DNA from: a virus
Virus record (IMG/VR): IMGVR_UViG_3300047550_002074
Location: 1-27,217 of that record
Direction: 5' to 3' (one strand)
Length of the DNA stretch: 27,217 bases
A model generated the notes under the pieces. The model saw nothing but the letters and a program-made list of their open reading frames with translations, was not told the DNA's origin and did no database searches. Positions 21,560 through 26,790 of this stretch are shown in pieces (position 1 is the stretch's first letter; each line of letters begins with the position of its first letter). The position numbers and the translations under genes were made by a program.

Positions 21560-21630
21560 AGCGGGTAACCGGGTTCGAACCGGTGATTCCAACTTGGAAG
21601 GATGGCGTGTTACCGCTACACCATACCCGC
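21560..21630 (-). tRNA. tRNA-Gly (UCC)
   Basis: 71 nt. Acceptor GCGGGTA/TACCCGC, anticodon arm CCATC-CTTCCAA-GTTGG, T arm ACCGG-TTCGAAC-CCGGT, discriminator T. Confidence 0.94.
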
Positions 21631-21640
21631 TTATAAGACA

Positions 21641-21669
21641 ATCATAAACTATTTAAGTTTGATTGTCAA
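21641..21669 (-). promoter_or_regulatory. sigma70 promoter before tRNA-Gly
   Basis: TTGACA (21664-21669), 17-bp spacer, TATGAT (21641-21646) on the minus strand, in the 40-bp gap between tRNA-Leu and tRNA-Gly. Confidence 0.83.
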
Positions 21670-21670
21670 G

Positions 21671-21753
21671 TGCTCCAGAGAAGATTTGAACTTCCACGCT
21701 TTTTAAGGCGGCGGATTCTAAGTCCGCTGTGTCTACCGTTCCACCACTGAAGC
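21671..21753 (-). tRNA. tRNA-Leu (UAG)
   Basis: 83-nt class II tRNA. Acceptor GCTTCAG/CTGGAGC, anticodon arm GCGGA-CTTAGAA-TCCGC, long variable arm, T arm GAAG-TTCAAAT-CTTC, discriminator A. Confidence 0.93.
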
Positions 21754-21849
21754 AGATGGAGTAAACGTAATATACCTCAAGGATATAACAGAGGCTTACC
21801 CTCTATCTTACCACGGCATTCTGGTTTATCTTTCCAGCGCAAGTGGTAA
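21754..21849 (-). ncRNA. Structured spacer RNA between tRNA-Arg and tRNA-Leu
   Basis: No coding frame is seen. A 7-bp outer stem, TTACCAC (21843-21849) with GTGGTAA (21808-21814), encloses CTGG/CCAG. A second hairpin, AGAGG/CCTCT (21790-21804), follows. It begins at the base after tRNA-Arg and ends where tRNA-Leu starts, so it is cut out with them. Confidence 0.45.
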
Positions 21850-21923
21850 CGTCTCAGGAGGGACTTGAACCCCCGACCAACTGCTTAGAAGGCAGATGCT
21901 CTATCCAACTGAGCTACTGAGAC
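21850..21923 (-). tRNA. tRNA-Arg (UCU)
   Basis: 74 nt. Acceptor GTCTCAG/CTGAGAC, D arm GCTC/GAGC, anticodon arm CTGC-CTTCTAA-GCAG, T arm GGGGG-TTCAAGT-CCCTC, discriminator G. It is the first tRNA of the main array. Confidence 0.95.
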
Positions 21924-21928
21924 AAGAG

Positions 21929-21996
21929 ACCCCCCTGTTTGAGCATTATAAAGAGGCTTGGGGGGTGAAGGATTTATGCGGAGTTTGGACCCCCGC
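21929..21996 (-). promoter_or_regulatory. Leader with alternative G/C hairpins before tRNA-Arg
   Basis: On the minus strand the leader has GCGGGGGT (21989-21996), then ACCCCCC (21960-21966), then GGGGGGT (21929-21935). The middle C run can pair with either G run, giving mutually exclusive hairpins. A second TATAAT lies inside (21946-21951) but has no matching -35. Confidence 0.5.
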
Positions 21997-22009
21997 TACC
22001 TATGAGAGT

Positions 22010-22038
22010 ATTATAAGGGACTGGTGCTCAAATGTCAA
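22010..22038 (-). promoter_or_regulatory. Perfect sigma70 promoter of the main tRNA array
   Basis: TTGACA (22033-22038), 17-bp spacer, TATAAT (22010-22015): 12/12 consensus. The -35 contains the TGA stop of the histone-like gene. The -10 and following bases, TTATAATACTCTCATA, also occur in two of the small-gene cassettes further right. Confidence 0.92.
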
Positions 22039-22229
22039 CCAGATGCTTTTGCTTCCTTACGTGCGGTCTTTTCTTCAGTGATTTCTGATCTACGTGCTTT
22101 TACAAGTTTAGCAATTTCCTGAAGTGCTTTACGAGCACGAGTACCTGCAGATGCATTACCATTAGTAAACTTTTCGTCTTCTACTTTCCACGCTTCAACA
22201 GCATCAAGTAGTTGTTGTGATGATGACAT
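22035..22229 (-). CDS. Histone H1-like (Hc1-type) DNA-binding protein, 64 aa
   Basis: This 64-residue basic, helical protein resembles the bacterial histone H1-like Hc1 group. The diagnostic stretch is FTNGNASAGTRARKALQEIAKL (about residues 21-42), followed by VKARRSEITEEKTARKEAK. Such proteins bind DNA non-specifically and condense it. Length suits the conserved core of Hc1. A good ribosome site (AGAGGT, 6 nt before the ATG) precedes it. Its stop codon forms part of the tRNA-array promoter. It may help fold host or phage DNA, complementing Dps. Confidence 0.7.
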   Translation of the reverse strand: MSSSQQLLDAVEAWKVEDEKFTNGNASAGTRARKALQEIAKLVKARRSEITEEKTARKEAKASG

Positions 22230-22269
22230 AATAACCTCTAATATAATAAGGATATGTTATTTAGACGCT

Positions 22270-22695
22270 TTAAACGCAATCTTCTCTCCAAGGAGCACAT
22301 AATCTCATTTCTCCACCAAGTTTCTTACATTCTTCAGAGTAACATATAGAATTATCAGGAGCTACTTCAATCAACCTTGGCAAAGGTATTATAGGTTCAT
22401 TTGAATACCCTGTCAAGCGTTTATATTCTTCTATTGCCCTATCAACTTCAGACTCTATATTTGCTTCAAGTTTTTTATTATTCTTTATGTCTGGTAGGTT
22501 TTCTTTTAATCCAAAATGCTGTATAATAGAGTTATAAAACTTCCAAAGTTCCTTCTCTTCAATCTTCAACCATCCAGATAAGAAAACAACTACTGCCACA
22601 ATAACAACAGCAATAATTGATCTCTTAATGTTCTTTGGACTTATATCCGGAAGAGCAGTAAATTTTCCGCTTCTAATCTCAAAAAGTTTAAACAT
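22270..22695 (-). CDS. Single-pass membrane protein, 141 aa
   Basis: This 141-residue protein has a basic N-terminus (PKNIKRS) leading into one strong membrane helix (SIIAVVIVAVVVFLSGWL, about residues 26-43). It continues with a charged linker (ENLPDIKNNKKLEANIESEVDRAIEEYKRL) and a C-terminal segment with four cysteines (ICYSEECKKLGGEMRLCAPWREDC). With the N-terminus inside, the cysteines would be periplasmic and probably disulfide-bonded. It overlaps the preceding gene by 8 nt. Family unknown. Confidence 0.72.
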   Translation of the reverse strand: MFKLFEIRSGKFTALPDISPKNIKRSIIAVVIVAVVVFLSGWLKIEEKELWKFYNSIIQHFGLKENLPDIKNNKKLEANIESEVDRAIEEYKRLTGYSNEPIIPLPRLIEVAPDNSICYSEECKKLGGEMRLCAPWREDCV

Positions 22696-22978
22696 TATCC
22701 TTTTCGTACTCTGAGATTGCTTTAGTAACCACCCTATCTATACGATAAGAGAGCAATTCTTCATCCCGAATAATATAATCGTTAATAATACTAATCGTTC
22801 CCATTTTTAATTGAATAATATCAATTAAATTAAAAACTTTCTTTTTTTCTATTCCTGGTATTAAAGAAATTATATCCAATGAACCGTGCAATACGGCTCC
22901 TATTTTTATCAATTCTTTTAGAGATTTCTTTTCCCTTCCATACTTAAACTCAAAGATATTAAACTTGGTCTTGCTCAT
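22688..22978 (-). CDS. Hypothetical protein, 96 aa
   Basis: This 96-residue protein is rich in Ile, Lys and Glu and has no clear membrane helix (FNIFEFKYGREKKSLKELIKIG, IDIIQLKMGTISIINDYIIRDEELL). It overlaps both neighbours by 8 and 20 nt, so it belongs to a coupled trio 22270-23258. No motif recognised. Confidence 0.7.
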   Translation of the reverse strand: MSKTKFNIFEFKYGREKKSLKELIKIGAVLHGSLDIISLIPGIEKKKVFNLIDIIQLKMGTISIINDYIIRDEELLSYRIDRVVTKAISEYEKDNV

Positions 22979-23258
22979 TCCAAAAATCCTCTAGAGCATC
23001 GTCCAATAGTTGTTTTGTATCTATATTCTTTTTTGGTTCTCTCAGTTTTTTAGTATCGAAAGTTAATGTTGGAGTTACATTACCATTCTCTTCAACTTTT
23101 ATCTTTGCCCCAAATGGTGTTCCTTTTGGTTGAATTTCTACTTGATTATATGAGTTGAGTTTGATTTCCCCTATATCAGTAGAAACTTTTAAATATCCCG
23201 CCTTTGAGGCAAGATTTATAATATCCTTTTCGTCGTCTGGAAGATTTTCTATAGACAT
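22959..23258 (-). CDS. Hypothetical protein, 99 aa
   Basis: The 99-residue soluble protein is read from ATG 23258 (MSIENLPDDEKDI). A GTG at 23288 would add ten residues but places a perfect terminator hairpin inside the gene. The chosen ATG directly follows the terminator's T run and has no ribosome site. The middle part (KVSTDIGEIKLNSYNQVEIQ) is beta-rich; the C-terminus is acidic and helical (LLDDALEDFWNEQDQ). Function unknown. Confidence 0.65.
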   Translation of the reverse strand: MSIENLPDDEKDIINLASKAGYLKVSTDIGEIKLNSYNQVEIQPKGTPFGAKIKVEENGNVTPTLTFDTKKLREPKKNIDTKQLLDDALEDFWNEQDQV

Positions 23259-23286
23259 AAAAAAGGGGGAGTAGTTGTTACTCCCC
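23259..23286 (-). terminator. Intrinsic terminator abutting a start codon
   Basis: An 8-bp perfect stem GGGGAGTA (23266-23273) with TACTCCCC (23279-23286), 5-nt loop, then six T on the minus strand, which end exactly at the ATG at 23258. AATAAATA, a late-promoter-like match, lies just upstream. Confidence 0.85.
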
Positions 23287-23307
23287 ACTATTTATTATTC
23301 TATTGTA

Positions 23308-23574
23308 TCAAACTTCTACCGTGATCAGTCGGTTGGCATAATCATAGGCATACGAAGTGCGGGCACCATGATGCCCCCAACCAATCCAACTATACGCATA
23401 GTTCATGTAACGATCGATAGACTTACCAGGAGTTTTCATCCTATCTACAATTCGTTTCCATTGAACCTCAGTCGTTAGATAATTAAGTTGCGTGTGAATA
23501 GACGATGGATTACCACCAGTCTTTCTAGCAAAATCACCCAATCCATAATAACGATCGGCAGATGTCCATTCCAA
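23308..23574 (-). CDS. Lysozyme-like fragment (phage tail lysozyme type), 88 aa
   Basis: This 88-residue frame resembles the second half of phage tail lysozyme domains: YYGLGDFARKTGGNPSSIHTQLNYLTTEVQW, followed by RYMNYAYSWIGWGHHGARTSYAYDYANRLI. The expected N-terminal catalytic helix with its Glu is missing. The frame begins at a TTG (23574), and an in-frame stop lies three codons before that, so it is either a truncated gene or a small stand-alone protein. Assignment is tentative. Confidence 0.5.
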   Translation of the reverse strand: MEWTSADRYYGLGDFARKTGGNPSSIHTQLNYLTTEVQWKRIVDRMKTPGKSIDRYMNYAYSWIGWGHHGARTSYAYDYANRLITVEV

Positions 23575-23576
23575 TT

Positions 23577-23732
23577 TTATTTACCAAGTTCTACTGGCAA
23601 TTTGATGTCGTTTAGTTCGTCATAAAGAAGTTTAGCAAAAATAAGATGTGGTTTCTGTCTTGTTTCTATTGCTGAACTTGTAGCAACACTCCACATAATA
23701 TCAAGTTGTAGTTTATCAGGTAGTTTCTTCAT
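23577..23732 (-). CDS. Hypothetical protein, 51 aa
   Basis: This 51-codon frame runs from ATG 23732 (opening MKKLPDKLQLDIMWSVATSS) to TAA. It overlaps the preceding gene by 17 nt and ends 2 nt before the lysozyme-like frame. The protein is helical and soluble, with tail LPVELGK. No family is recognised; gene packing supports it. Confidence 0.6.
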   Translation of the reverse strand: MKKLPDKLQLDIMWSVATSSAIETRQKPHLIFAKLLYDELNDIKLPVELGK

Positions 23733-23982
23733 CAGGTAGTTCCTTATTCAAATCAACACCATCTAAAATTTTATCTGCCCATTTTAGTGCTTCAATATTC
23801 TCAATAATAGATTTGATTTGTTTGAGATTATCATAAAGTTGTTTATTGAAATCATAACATTCAGTCAAATGTTCTATGTTGTTGTCCTCAAAGTTAGTTT
23901 CCTCACGGATTTCCCAAGACAAACCATCCATATCTGCTGCGGTTTCTGTGAGAAAGTATTCAAGAGTTTCAAGTAAAGTCAT
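23716..23982 (-). CDS. Hypothetical protein, 88 aa
   Basis: This 88-residue acidic helical protein (LLETLEYFLTETAADMDGLSW, FNKQLYDNLKQIKSIIENIEAL) probably forms a small helical bundle or coiled coil. The ATG overlaps the gene before it as ATGA. Its size and charge suit the small early proteins of T4-like phages that bind host enzymes, but no partner can be named. Confidence 0.7.
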   Translation of the reverse strand: MTLLETLEYFLTETAADMDGLSWEIREETNFEDNNIEHLTECYDFNKQLYDNLKQIKSIIENIEALKWADKILDGVDLNKELPDEETT

Positions 23983-24179
23983 AATCCTCTGCGTGATACT
24001 TCATCGTTTAGTTCCCAACCAGCATCGTGTCCTACTTTGAAACCTTTTGTATAACCCTCATCATAAAGTTCTCGGGCAAACTTCAAGAGTTGTAAAGTAT
24101 CTGCCCTCCAACAAATGTCCTCCCACTTTTCAAGAGTTAGGTGATTTTCAGCAATTTCAAGGATTTGTTCTTCAGTCAT
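23979..24179 (-). CDS. Hypothetical protein, 66 aa, behind cassette A
   Basis: The 66-residue protein starts at ATG 24179. The open frame extends to 24251 only by reading through the stem-loop/promoter cassette. The sequence (MTEEQILEIAENHLTLEKWEDICW, then LYDEGYTKGFKVGHDAGWELNDE) is acidic and helical. The first 20 nt of leader and the ATG context, CAACCAACCGATG, are shared with two other genes here, and no ribosome site is visible. Confidence 0.7.
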   Translation of the reverse strand: MTEEQILEIAENHLTLEKWEDICWRADTLQLLKFARELYDEGYTKGFKVGHDAGWELNDEVSRRGL

Positions 24180-24262
24180 CGGTTGGTTGCTTATGAGGTT
24201 ATTATAAGGCATCACAGGGGCATTTGGAGTGTCCCTGTGCCAGTTCTTCAAGTGTCCTCAAA
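24180..24262 (-). repeat. Stem-loop plus -10 cassette, copy A
   Basis: A hairpin (CACAGGG 24213-24219 with CCCTGTG 24233-24239) is followed by TATAAT (24201-24206) and a conserved leader to the ATG at 24179. The sequence from the hairpin to the upstream gene's stop is nearly identical to copy C. Comparable promoter/stem-loop cassettes (PeSL elements) are described in T4-type phages. Confidence 0.8.
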
Positions 24263-24587
24263 ACTTCTCTTCAATATCTTGTTGTGTTGCTACTTCCACA
24301 TTAGGATAACTCACATCCTCATAACCATACAATTCAAAACCCCTAATCAGGTCTGTAACAAGATTATCACACAGATAATCAGCAAAAATGTTAGGGTCAA
24401 GTTCTCCCTCATCTGTAAGCATATCATCATCCTTATGCTTTTCAGGGTCAAACCTAATATAAAAGGTCACTTTATAACCTTTTAGATTTTTTAGATTATC
24501 TTTGTGTTTTTGTTCTTCCTTATGTTTTTGGATTTGAAGTTCAAGTTCGTTGATTTGGTCTTCGGTCAGTTGCGAGAGGTCAATCAT
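24258..24587 (-). CDS. Hypothetical protein, 109 aa, behind cassette B
   Basis: This 109-residue protein starts at ATG 24587 with a charged helix and coiled coil (LTEDQINELELQIQKHKEEQKHKDNL). A beta-rich part follows (YKVTFYIRFDPEKH), then an acidic tail. The stop falls in copy A of the cassette; the start follows copy B directly. No family recognised. Confidence 0.72.
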   Translation of the reverse strand: MIDLSQLTEDQINELELQIQKHKEEQKHKDNLKNLKGYKVTFYIRFDPEKHKDDDMLTDEGELDPNIFADYLCDNLVTDLIRGFELYGYEDVSYPNVEVATQQDIEEKF

Positions 24588-24656
24588 CGGTTTGGTTGCT
24601 TATGAGAGTATTATAGACCAATAGGAGACCTTGTGGGGTCTCCCTGTGCCAGTTCA
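24588..24656 (-). repeat. Stem-loop plus -10 cassette, copy B
   Basis: The same leader and TATAAT (24610-24615) as copies A and C, but with a different hairpin: GGAGACC (24624-24630) with GGTCTCC (24637-24643), loop 6 nt. Outer bases GGCACAGGGA are still shared with the other copies. The hairpin is conserved in position, not in sequence. Confidence 0.78.
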
Positions 24657-24935
24657 AAAATTGGTCAAAACCTCAAAAGTAATTCTTTGTGTGTGAGTAT
24701 GATGTTCATAATCCATATTCATAGAAGTTACTTGTGCCTCTTTGTTTTTTATCTTTTCGGCAATCTGTAAGAAACTATCGTTAATACTATCAATATCGTG
24801 AGTTGTGAATTTTGTGATTGGAATAGTAGAAGTATCCCGAAGTTCTTTCAGTTTTTCTGTGTGTGTCTTTTGTGGTTTTGGTTCTTCTTTCTTTCCGTAG
24901 AGTTCTTCGTATTTTTGTAGGAGTGGATTAGTCAT
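24654..24935 (-). CDS. Hypothetical protein, 93 aa
   Basis: This 93-residue protein is lysine- and proline-rich near the start (YEELYGKKEEPKPQKTHTEKLKEL), with a second half of helix then strand (FLQIAEKIKNKEAQVTSM, RITFEVLTNF). The end lies at the edge of cassette B, and its ATG overlaps the previous stop as ATGA. Function unknown. Confidence 0.7.
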   Translation of the reverse strand: MTNPLLQKYEELYGKKEEPKPQKTHTEKLKELRDTSTIPITKFTTHDIDSINDSFLQIAEKIKNKEAQVTSMNMDYEHHTHTQRITFEVLTNF

Positions 24936-25117
24936 TTCATTCCAATCAGTTTAGCAAATTCGGGTGTAATAGAAATGTTTTGAGTTTTTACCAGTTCTCT
25001 TACTTCTTTACGAAGATTTATCCACTTTTTGTAGTAATCTTGTGATGCTTTTTCTGCTCTGTTTTTAGCATCAAAGTCACACTGGTGCTCATAAGTTCTG
25101 GTTTCGTAGTATCTCAT
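24932..25117 (-). CDS. Hypothetical protein, 61 aa
   Basis: This 61-residue basic helical protein (CDFDAKNRAEKASQDYYKKWINLRKEVRELVK) ends TPEFAKLIGMK. Both ends overlap neighbours by 4 nt. Its basic charge could suit nucleic-acid binding, but nothing specific is seen. Confidence 0.68.
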   Translation of the reverse strand: MRYYETRTYEHQCDFDAKNRAEKASQDYYKKWINLRKEVRELVKTQNISITPEFAKLIGMK

Positions 25118-25707
25118 CCGTCCTTCTCATCTACCCAATAAAATCCAAGACAAGTTCTCATAAAGAACCTCACCAAACGATTAGGTTTATCGGGCATATA
25201 ATACTTCAAATATTTACGGTTTCCATTCGTATAATAACCTTCGTGTGTTTTCCCCTGTTTGATTACAAAAGAACTTTCCAAAGAACTACCAGTCACAACA
25301 AAATTGGAGTAATCAAAATTGGAGTAATCAAGAGTAAGTGTTTGAGTTAGTGGAAAACTTCCGTGTTTCTTCGCATACTCAAAGTCCTGAATAATCCTAT
25401 CAAACTTTTCGTTATATCTTTTTCCAGCAAAATAGTTAGAACACTCAAACTTTTCTTTTGTTGTCTTCATAAGAGCATCAATCTTCTCATCAAGTTCTTG
25501 TGTGATTTCTTCAATACTCTTGCGTGGTGTTGGGAATGTTAGTTCAGGATGAACATAAGGAATGGTAAAGTATTCCTTTGCGACTTCATATATTGGATTA
25601 TCTACATCAATAGAAGCAACCAACTCCATAGTATAAAAGACATTCTTCACATCTTTAACTGTTTTGATTGTATCTACATTAAGTTTATGATTTAATCTTT
25701 CAGTCAT
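25114..25707 (-). CDS. Hypothetical protein, 197 aa
   Basis: This 197-residue soluble protein is the largest of the right-hand block. It has a helical central part (SIEEITQELDEKIDALMKTTKEKFE) and an aromatic, basic C-terminus (RKYLKYYMPDKPNRLVRFFMRTCLGFYWVDE). A direct duplication of five residues, DYSNF-DYSNF, comes from a 15-nt tandem repeat (25300-25331). ATG 25707 overlaps the preceding stop (ATGA). Unknown family. Confidence 0.72.
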   Translation of the reverse strand: MTERLNHKLNVDTIKTVKDVKNVFYTMELVASIDVDNPIYEVAKEYFTIPYVHPELTFPTPRKSIEEITQELDEKIDALMKTTKEKFECSNYFAGKRYNEKFDRIIQDFEYAKKHGSFPLTQTLTLDYSNFDYSNFVVTGSSLESSFVIKQGKTHEGYYTNGNRKYLKYYMPDKPNRLVRFFMRTCLGFYWVDEKDG

Positions 25708-25862
25708 TTTTGGTTCTCCTCTTCTTTTTTACATTCCCACAAATAGAGTTGGTAATGCATCATTTCTACACCTGTTTTAGTAATTAACATATCTGGATTA
25801 TCATTTTTTTCAATCTCATCCCAATCAATTGGGTTTTTTTCACTCCATTCTTCATAAGTCAT
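25704..25862 (-). CDS. Hypothetical protein, 52 aa
   Basis: A 52-codon frame runs from ATG 25862, one base after the previous TAA, to a TGA that overlaps the next ATG. It is acidic (MTYEEWSEKNPIDWDEIEK) with a lysine/glutamate tail (WECKKEEENQK). The tail DNA supplies GAGGAG before the 197-aa gene, a good ribosome site. Function unknown. Confidence 0.66.
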   Translation of the reverse strand: MTYEEWSEKNPIDWDEIEKNDNPDMLITKTGVEMMHYQLYLWECKKEEENQK

Positions 25863-25863
25863 C

Positions 25864-26052
25864 TTAGGCATCAGTTTTCCCCACAGGTAGTTCTACTTCC
25901 ATATTACTCAAAATTATTTGAACTTTATTCGCAACATTTTCTCTTGCTTCTTTTGTATATCCACCAAGAGTTCCCCCAAATCCTGCGATAGAAAGAGTTC
26001 TATACAAAGTATCTGAAATTACCATCAAATCAAGTGCCGTGAGTTTAGTCAT
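25864..26052 (-). CDS. Hypothetical protein, 62 aa
   Basis: This 62-residue protein has the opening MTKLTALDLMVISDTLYRTLSIAGF, a Gly-rich turn (GFGGTLGGYTKEAREN) and a helix VANKVQIILSNMEVEL. The ATG overlaps the previous stop (ATGA). No family is assigned. Confidence 0.68.
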   Translation of the reverse strand: MTKLTALDLMVISDTLYRTLSIAGFGGTLGGYTKEARENVANKVQIILSNMEVELPVGKTDA

Positions 26053-26258
26053 AATGCTTCAAGTTCAGTTGCGATGTTGAGAATGTCTTCTGATTTTACC
26101 ATATAAGTTCCATCTACCCACTCCTCATTATTACTCACAAGAGCACGGAGAACATTAGCAAGAGCATTATTATTAAGTTCTTGAATGGTAAAATCTACTC
26201 TTTTATCTGCGAAAGTAAAATAAAAAGCATCCCAGATTTGTTGTGCTTGGTCAGTCAT
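26049..26258 (-). CDS. Hypothetical protein, 69 aa (tandem paralogue)
   Basis: This 69-residue acidic helical protein begins MTDQAQQIWDAFY and ends DILNIATELEAL. The gene before it ends ILDIATELEAL and shares the layout MTD, QAQ, then A-rich helix with LRAL/LRVL. The two are therefore a diverged tandem duplication. The pattern of a small Ala-rich protein with 'LRALA' is common in cyanophages and their hosts, function unknown. Confidence 0.72.
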   Translation of the reverse strand: MTDQAQQIWDAFYFTFADKRVDFTIQELNNNALANVLRALVSNNEEWVDGTYMVKSEDILNIATELEAL

Positions 26259-26494
26259 AGTGCCTCCAGTTCAGTAGCAATATCTAAAATTGCCTCACGA
26301 ATACTTTCATTTCTTGTTTCAAGTGCTTCATCCCACTCTCTATGCCCCGAAAAACAGGCATAATTTTCAGGGGCAACATTATCAGCAAGAACACGAAGAG
26401 CAGCAGCAAAGCCCTCTCTAATTGTTCCTCCGTGAGAAAATACTTCATCAGCAGCATCTATGATTGCTTGTGCTTGAGGGGAAAGGTCAGTCAT
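26255..26494 (-). CDS. Hypothetical protein, 79 aa (tandem paralogue)
   Basis: This 79-residue partner of the next gene opens MTDLSPQAQAIIDAADEVF, continues EGFAAALRVLADNVAPENYACFSG and ends REAILDIATELEAL. Insertions relative to its paralogue are in the middle (REWDEALETRNESI). Both neighbours overlap by 4 nt. It is predicted soluble. Confidence 0.72.
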   Translation of the reverse strand: MTDLSPQAQAIIDAADEVFSHGGTIREGFAAALRVLADNVAPENYACFSGHREWDEALETRNESIREAILDIATELEAL

Positions 26495-26709
26495 CGTCCA
26501 GAAAGATAAGAGGTTTTCATTACTTGGATGTTCTCCAAGTGTTTATAGAGTTTTTTGAGTTCACTACTCTTTCTCTCTTTAAAAGAAATAAACTCTTCAT
26601 TGTGGTCAGCACATTCTTTGCCCCATTTACTAATAGTCACAAATACTTCATCAATCTCTTTTTGAATGAGTTGTTCGCAGTATTCGTAGGTTTCTTTGGG
26701 AGTAGTCAT
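26491..26709 (-). CDS. Hypothetical protein, 72 aa, behind cassette C
   Basis: This 72-residue helical, charged protein (YEYCEQLIQKEIDEVFVTISKWGKEC, FKERKSSELKKLYKHLENIQVM) is likely coiled coil. The ATG follows the conserved cassette leader without a ribosome site. It heads the run of coupled small genes down to 24654. Confidence 0.7.
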   Translation of the reverse strand: MTTPKETYEYCEQLIQKEIDEVFVTISKWGKECADHNEEFISFKERKSSELKKLYKHLENIQVMKTSYLSGR

Positions 26710-26790
26710 CGGTTTGGTTGCGTATGAGAGTATTATAAGGCATCACAGGGGCATTTGGAGTGTCCCTGTGCCAGTTCGTCAAGTGTCCTC
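26710..26790 (-). repeat. Stem-loop plus -10 cassette, copy C
   Basis: Hairpin CACAGGG (26744-26750) with CCCTGTG (26764-26770), TATAAT (26732-26737), then the leader to ATG 26709. It is nearly identical to copy A from the leader through the upstream gene's stop codon (TTTGAGGACACTTGA). Confidence 0.8.

Noticed and set aside
21468-21641. N-terminal extension of the 59-aa gene to 117 residues
   Set aside because: The added part reads through tRNA-Gly and the irregular tRNA gene.
24180-24251. N-terminal extension of the 66-aa gene to 90 residues
   Set aside because: The added codons are the stem-loop and promoter of cassette A; the conserved start context is at 24179.
24180-26790. CRISPR-like repeats
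   Set aside because: There are only three copies, each at the front of a gene and kilobases apart, with a promoter element rather than spacers between them.
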